DNA of 64,000 nt from Candidatus Ichthyocystis sparus (lineage in GTDB: Bacteria > Pseudomonadota > Gammaproteobacteria > Burkholderiales > 2013Ark19i), in contig NZ_FKII01000044.1 in assembly GCF_900078745.1 (NCBI RefSeq), positions 1 through 64,000 of the forward strand, read 5' to 3'. The notes under the pieces are model-generated. The model saw nothing but the letters and a program-made list of their open reading frames with translations. It was not told where the DNA came from and made no database searches. This document shows positions 60,290 through 64,000 of the stretch, piece by piece; position 1 is the first letter of the stretch; the number at the start of each line of letters is the position of its first letter. Both the position numbers and the translations under genes were made by a program.

Positions 60290-61360
60290 ATGTTTTTATC
60301 TAAGGCTCACAAACTAGCATCAAAAGCACAACCGGTGATTATCAGCGCCATATGTTTGATGCTGCCGTTCTTAGCGGGTATGGTGGGACAAACGTGGGAA
60401 AGAAATCTAGATTTTATACTTTTGTATATTATCCAAGCTTTTGGTCTCAATATCGTTCTTGGATACACTGGTTTGCTAGATTTGGGATTCGCAGCGTTCT
60501 ATGGCTGTGGTGCCTACTGTTATGCCCTACTAGCTTCAACGCAACTTGGCATTCATTGGCATAGCATAGCTCTTATACCTGCAAGTGGGCTAGCGGCTTG
60601 TGTTTTGAGCCTAATAATAGGTATACCCGCCTTGTTACTCAAGGGAGACTATTTCGCCTTAGTAACTCTTGGTTTTGGACAGGTATTTGTGGTTATCATG
60701 AATAACCTAAACCGGCCTATAAACATAACAAATGGCCCCCAAGGAATAACTGGCATTGATTCGTTTCGAATATTAAGTCTCGATCTATCTCAAGCACTAG
60801 ATATCGGACCGCTCCATGTATCGTCTCTCAAGCTGCATTATTACTTGTTCTTCATAATCACTGCCGTATTAGCATATGTATACCATCTACTAAGAAACAA
60901 TTACATAGGAAGGGCCTTCATAGCGATCCGAGAGAATGAAGTAGCAGCAAGATCGTGTGGAATTAAGCCATATAGGTACAAAATGTTAGCTTTTTGCTTG
61001 GGTGCATTTTTCTCTGGTGTGGGTGGAGCGCTGTTTGCTGGATTCCAAGGATTCGTGAGCCCTAATAGCTTTAATGTTATGGAGTCGTTCAACATATTGA
61101 CTATAGTTATTCTAGGAGGAAGCAGTAGGATAATTGGAATAGTATCAGCATGTGTATTCATAATAGCGGTTCCAGAGTTGCTACGTTCTTTGTTACCACT
61201 TATTGGACAATATCTTATAGACGATCAATCTTCATCTTGGATTAGAAATCTTGCAGATCCGGAGATTATACGACAACTAATCATAGGTTGTGCTGTCATT
61301 TTGATGGCAACATTCAGGCCAAACGGTATATTTTCTGAAAGAAAACAATTGATCAAATGA
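60290..61360 (+). CDS. livM: Branched-chain amino acid ABC transporter, permease LivM
   Basis: The second channel subunit, 356 residues, with about ten hydrophobic segments. It has the family motifs GYTGLLDLGFAAFYGCGAY and the coupling segment GRAFIAIRENEVAARSCGI. TAGGAGG lies just upstream of the ATG. Its end overlaps livG by four bases (ATGA). Confidence 0.95.
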   Translation: MFLSKAHKLASKAQPVIISAICLMLPFLAGMVGQTWERNLDFILLYIIQAFGLNIVLGYTGLLDLGFAAFYGCGAYCYALLASTQLGIHWHSIALIPASGLAACVLSLIIGIPALLLKGDYFALVTLGFGQVFVVIMNNLNRPINITNGPQGITGIDSFRILSLDLSQALDIGPLHVSSLKLHYYLFFIITAVLAYVYHLLRNNYIGRAFIAIRENEVAARSCGIKPYRYKMLAFCLGAFFSGVGGALFAGFQGFVSPNSFNVMESFNILTIVILGGSSRIIGIVSACVFIIAVPELLRSLLPLIGQYLIDDQSSSWIRNLADPEIIRQLIIGCAVILMATFRPNGIFSERKQLIK

Positions 61361-62139
61361 ATCACAATGTTCTCCTTGAAGCTAGAAATGTATGCAAGAA
61401 ATTTGCCAACATTAGGGCCCTTAGCAACGTTTCCTTCACCATTAGGGAAGGGGAAGTATATGGAATAATAGGTCCTAATGGCGCCGGCAAAACCACTTTG
61501 TTTAACTGTTTAACTGGTTTTGGTGCACATGATAACGGAGAGTTCATTTTAAGTGGAAAAAAATTAAGAAAAAACTCCCCAGAGTATAATGTTTCACAAG
61601 GCATATCTAGAACGTTTCAAAATATTAGGTTATTTAAGAAGCTTAGCGTTTTGGAAAACATATTGGTTGGATTTCATAAAGATTTCTCAAGCTTATCGCT
61701 AATGGAGTCAATTTTCTGTAAGGCAAAACGTAAAAAAATAGTAGATAGTAGCTGTGATCTTATGTCATACGTAGGTATAGACCATAGTAAAAAGCTCATG
61801 CAAGCTGGAAACCTATCATACGGAGAACAACGAAAACTTGAGATAGCCAGGGCCCTTGCCACACACCCGATAATCATAGCTTTAGATGAACCAGCTGCAG
61901 GCATGAACTCTGTAGAAAGGGAAACGCTAAGATCATTAATAAGAAAAATACGTGATGATGGTGTGGCTGTAATTATTATAGAGCATGACATTGAATTGGT
62001 GGTAAATCTGTGTGATCGAATAGCAGTTTTAGATTTTGGAGAAAAAATAGTAGAGGATACTCCTGAACATGTGATAGCAGATCCCAAATTTATTAGCGCA
62101 TATCTAGGAAAAGACTATGAAGAGCCAACAGGGCGGTAA
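61357..62139 (+). CDS. livG: Branched-chain amino acid ABC transporter, ATPase LivG
   Basis: 260-residue ATPase with Walker A GPNGAGKTT (residues 39-47), signature LSYGEQRKLEIARAL, and Walker B IIALDEPAAGMN, followed by the LivG-type C-terminal end (SAYLGKDYEEP). The start overlaps livM by four bases and the end overlaps livF by 23 bases. Confidence 0.96.
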   Translation: MNHNVLLEARNVCKKFANIRALSNVSFTIREGEVYGIIGPNGAGKTTLFNCLTGFGAHDNGEFILSGKKLRKNSPEYNVSQGISRTFQNIRLFKKLSVLENILVGFHKDFSSLSLMESIFCKAKRKKIVDSSCDLMSYVGIDHSKKLMQAGNLSYGEQRKLEIARALATHPIIIALDEPAAGMNSVERETLRSLIRKIRDDGVAVIIIEHDIELVVNLCDRIAVLDFGEKIVEDTPEHVIADPKFISAYLGKDYEEPTGR

Positions 62140-62854
62140 TAGTAGTTTACTTAGTATTCACAATCTTCGCGTTTGTTACGGAAAAATATGTCCAATAAGT
62201 AATATTAGCTTTGATGTTCAAAAGGGAACCACTCTTTCCATAGTTGGCCCCAACGGCGCTGGAAAATCTTCATTACTGAATGCTATATCCGGGTTCATAC
62301 CTCATAGTTCAGGAAAAATAATATATGCTGGAATGGATGTTTCCACGCATAGAACTTATCAAAGAAGTAGAGCAGGGCTGATATTAGTACCAGAGGGACG
62401 TAGGTTGTTTACAAAATTAACAGTCGAAGAAAATCTCAAGTGTGGTCATATAGTACGCCCCAACAAACTGTTTCATACCATTAGAGATGAAATATATGAC
62501 CTATTTCCACGCCTAGCAGAAAGAAGAAATCAGATAGCGGGACATCTGTCGGGCGGAGAACAACAGATGGTTGCCATAGGAAGAGCAATGGCCAGCTGTC
62601 CCAAACTACTGATGCTAGACGAACCGAGCATGGGGCTAGCACCTCAAATTGTAAAAAAGGTGTTCGAAGCAATAAGCGCCATATCCAAACAAGGGATAAC
62701 TATAATATTGGTAGAACAAAACATAGGTCTAGCAACAAGGCACTCCCACAAAACTATAATACTAGAAGGAGGAAAGATACAGGCACAAGACAACTCCACA
62801 GAAATACTAAACAACCCCAATATAAGATCAACCTATCTCGGCGTTGCCCTATAG
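62117..62854 (+). CDS. livF: Branched-chain amino acid ABC transporter, ATPase LivF
   Basis: 245-residue ATPase with Walker A GPNGAGKSS, signature LSGGEQQMVAIGRAM and Walker B LLMLDEPSMGL; it ends in the usual STYLGVAL. The ATG lies within livG behind AGGAAAAG. It completes the transporter and ends 19 bases before the convergent gene; no hairpin terminator is seen in between. Confidence 0.96.
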   Translation: MKSQQGGNSSLLSIHNLRVCYGKICPISNISFDVQKGTTLSIVGPNGAGKSSLLNAISGFIPHSSGKIIYAGMDVSTHRTYQRSRAGLILVPEGRRLFTKLTVEENLKCGHIVRPNKLFHTIRDEIYDLFPRLAERRNQIAGHLSGGEQQMVAIGRAMASCPKLLMLDEPSMGLAPQIVKKVFEAISAISKQGITIILVEQNIGLATRHSHKTIILEGGKIQAQDNSTEILNNPNIRSTYLGVAL

Positions 62855-62873
62855 GCAAGGACGACGATGTTAT

Positions 62874-64000
62874 CTAGCAGTGCGGTGGCGGTGCATCTGT
62901 TTCTTTCTTCCTAGTTTCTACCTGCACCATAGACTGTTCTACATTGTTATTATGTACCTCAGGATTAACATTTGTTGTAAAACGTGCAACCTTCTTAACG
63001 ACTGCAACAGAAGCAGGCAAATCATCACCTGAATCAATGTTTGGCAATCCATTAATTTTAGTCTCAATAAGAACCAATCCACCGGATAACTCTGGAAACT
63101 CTTTCCTCCTATTAGGAGCAGGAGCAGAAAAATTCTCAGTAGAAGATGCTGCAGTAGCATCTAATTTCTCTGCTTGCGGTTGAAATTGATTTACATCTTC
63201 AGATATATCATTTTCGGCAGCGTAATACGTACTTTGAGATGATGAATCATCACAATCTGCTGATATAACTGCCTCTACGACCGAAGCTGAGTCATGAGAG
63301 GTACATTGCTGTTGAACAGAGACAACTTTATCATCATCTCTACAACGGCGCGGGCCTCTGCTACGACGTCGGTTTACGTTGTTGTGCCCTGCTGCGCTTA
63401 CATTGTTACGATGTGTAGCAACTCTAGCAGGTGGCGAAGCCACAGCACTGCCAAAATCAAGCATACTCCTATCCCTAGAAACAGAATCAGAATCATCGCA
63501 AAAAGTTTCTACATCAGCAGCTTGAGGAGTTTTAGTTCTAGAAAACCTTTGTTGACGAGAAGCAGGAGCGCGACGTCTAGCAGCAGACGCATCAGTATCA
63601 GAAGAAGTAACAGAGTCCGCAGTCCTTACTGAATCAGAGTTTGTTGGCCTACGTCTGGTGCGCGTCTGACTTCCATCAAAAGAGGATGAAGAAACACGAT
63701 TTGACGAAGATCTGCCACCCTGAACTCGTGTACGACGATTTGTAATATTGCGCTCATTGACTGATTGTATTTTCTCTTCAGGCACAAAGTCCACCGCAGT
63801 AGTACTTGATGGATCAGAGGGAGAATCTGTTTTAGCAGATTTGTTCCTAATCCAACCCCAAACCCTATCTAATATACCCTTGCTGGCAGTACCAGAACGA
63901 CTAACAAAAGGCAAAATAGCAGATGTCTTTACAAGTGGTTTCATCCTTCTGGATTTATCAGACGCAAACGAGCTAATCTCAACGGATGCATCAATTGCAT
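62874..64000 (-). CDS. rne: Probable C-terminal part of ribonuclease E (partial, runs off the right edge)
   Basis: The frame is open to the window end without a required start, so only the C-terminal 375 or so residues are seen. The region is low in complexity: an amphipathic segment (KGILDRVWGWIRNK) recalls the membrane-binding helix of RNase E, followed by Arg-rich patches (RTRRRP, ARRRAPASRQQR, NRRRSRGPRRCR) as in its RNA-binding arm, and Ser/Asp-rich linkers. ELSGGLVLIETK near the end resembles the end motif of betaproteobacterial RNase E. No catalytic S1 or DNase I-like domain is within the window, so the name is tentative; another Arg-rich RNA-binding protein is possible. Confidence 0.5.
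   Translation of the reverse strand, partial: AIDASVEISSFASDKSRRMKPLVKTSAILPFVSRSGTASKGILDRVWGWIRNKSAKTDSPSDPSSTTAVDFVPEEKIQSVNERNITNRRTRVQGGRSSSNRVSSSSFDGSQTRTRRRPTNSDSVRTADSVTSSDTDASAARRRAPASRQQRFSRTKTPQAADVETFCDDSDSVSRDRSMLDFGSAVASPPARVATHRNNVSAAGHNNVNRRRSRGPRRCRDDDKVVSVQQQCTSHDSASVVEAVISADCDDSSSQSTYYAAENDISEDVNQFQPQAEKLDATAASSTENFSAPAPNRRKEFPELSGGLVLIETKINGLPNIDSGDDLPASVAVVKKVARFTTNVNPEVHNNNVEQSMVQVETRKKETDAPPPHC

Noticed and set aside
63294..63632. Plus-strand frame of 112 codons opposite the probable rne end
   Set aside because: It is the shadow of the Arg/Ser-rich low-complexity coding region on the minus strand.

Overview
The window looks like a chromosome segment of a Gram-negative, probably betaproteobacterial, host-associated or intracellular bacterium. 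The right-hand 37 kb is a compact, AT-leaning core of housekeeping genes: surA-pdxA-rsmA, grpE-dnaK-dnaJ, groES-groEL, sucCD, tldD, yhdP, livKHMGF and the end of a probable rne. The left 26 kb is a loosely packed array of one expanded gene family. This combination resembles what I recall of the fish epitheliocystis agents Candidatus Ichthyocystis; that assignment is inference. No rRNA, IS element, prophage or CRISPR was seen.

Region 1 (1-26,058, all minus strand) holds ten head-to-tail paralogues, the first cut by the window edge, plus one decayed relic (about 13,620-13,995). The N-terminal domain of about 290 residues keeps a Cys, a His and an Asp at nearly fixed positions (53/142/170). The motifs and spacing fit the ShET2/EspL family of type III secreted cysteine proteases. 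Behind it lie 4 to 8 ankyrin-like repeats of about 53 residues. Intergenic spacers of roughly 480-1,300 bases separate the genes and are themselves partly duplicated. This array of candidate effectors is the most unusual system in the window.

Region 2 (26,645-36,810) starts with the murU-amgK cell-wall recycling pair, divergent from surA-pdxA-rsmA. An O-antigen-ligase-like membrane protein follows and overlaps a thiolase tail to tail; then come cysS and an lpxH homologue. lptD, often found between amgK and surA, is absent here, and LpxH has lost four of its seven metal ligands. Together these hint at changed or eroded lipopolysaccharide synthesis.

Region 3 (36,807-50,168) has a 957-residue orphan protein, the DnaK chaperone genes, an FHA protein, a TerC-like membrane protein, sucCD behind a tRNA-Phe with a strong promoter, and groESL.

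Region 4 (50,240-64,000) has tldD, a nitrilase-family amidase, the large envelope protein YhdP, a second orphan protein, a complete branched-chain amino acid ABC transporter, and the convergent C-terminal part of a probable RNase E that runs off the right edge. Many genes overlap or nearly touch. Several starts were moved from the longest open frame to the codon with a good ribosome binding site, often GTG.
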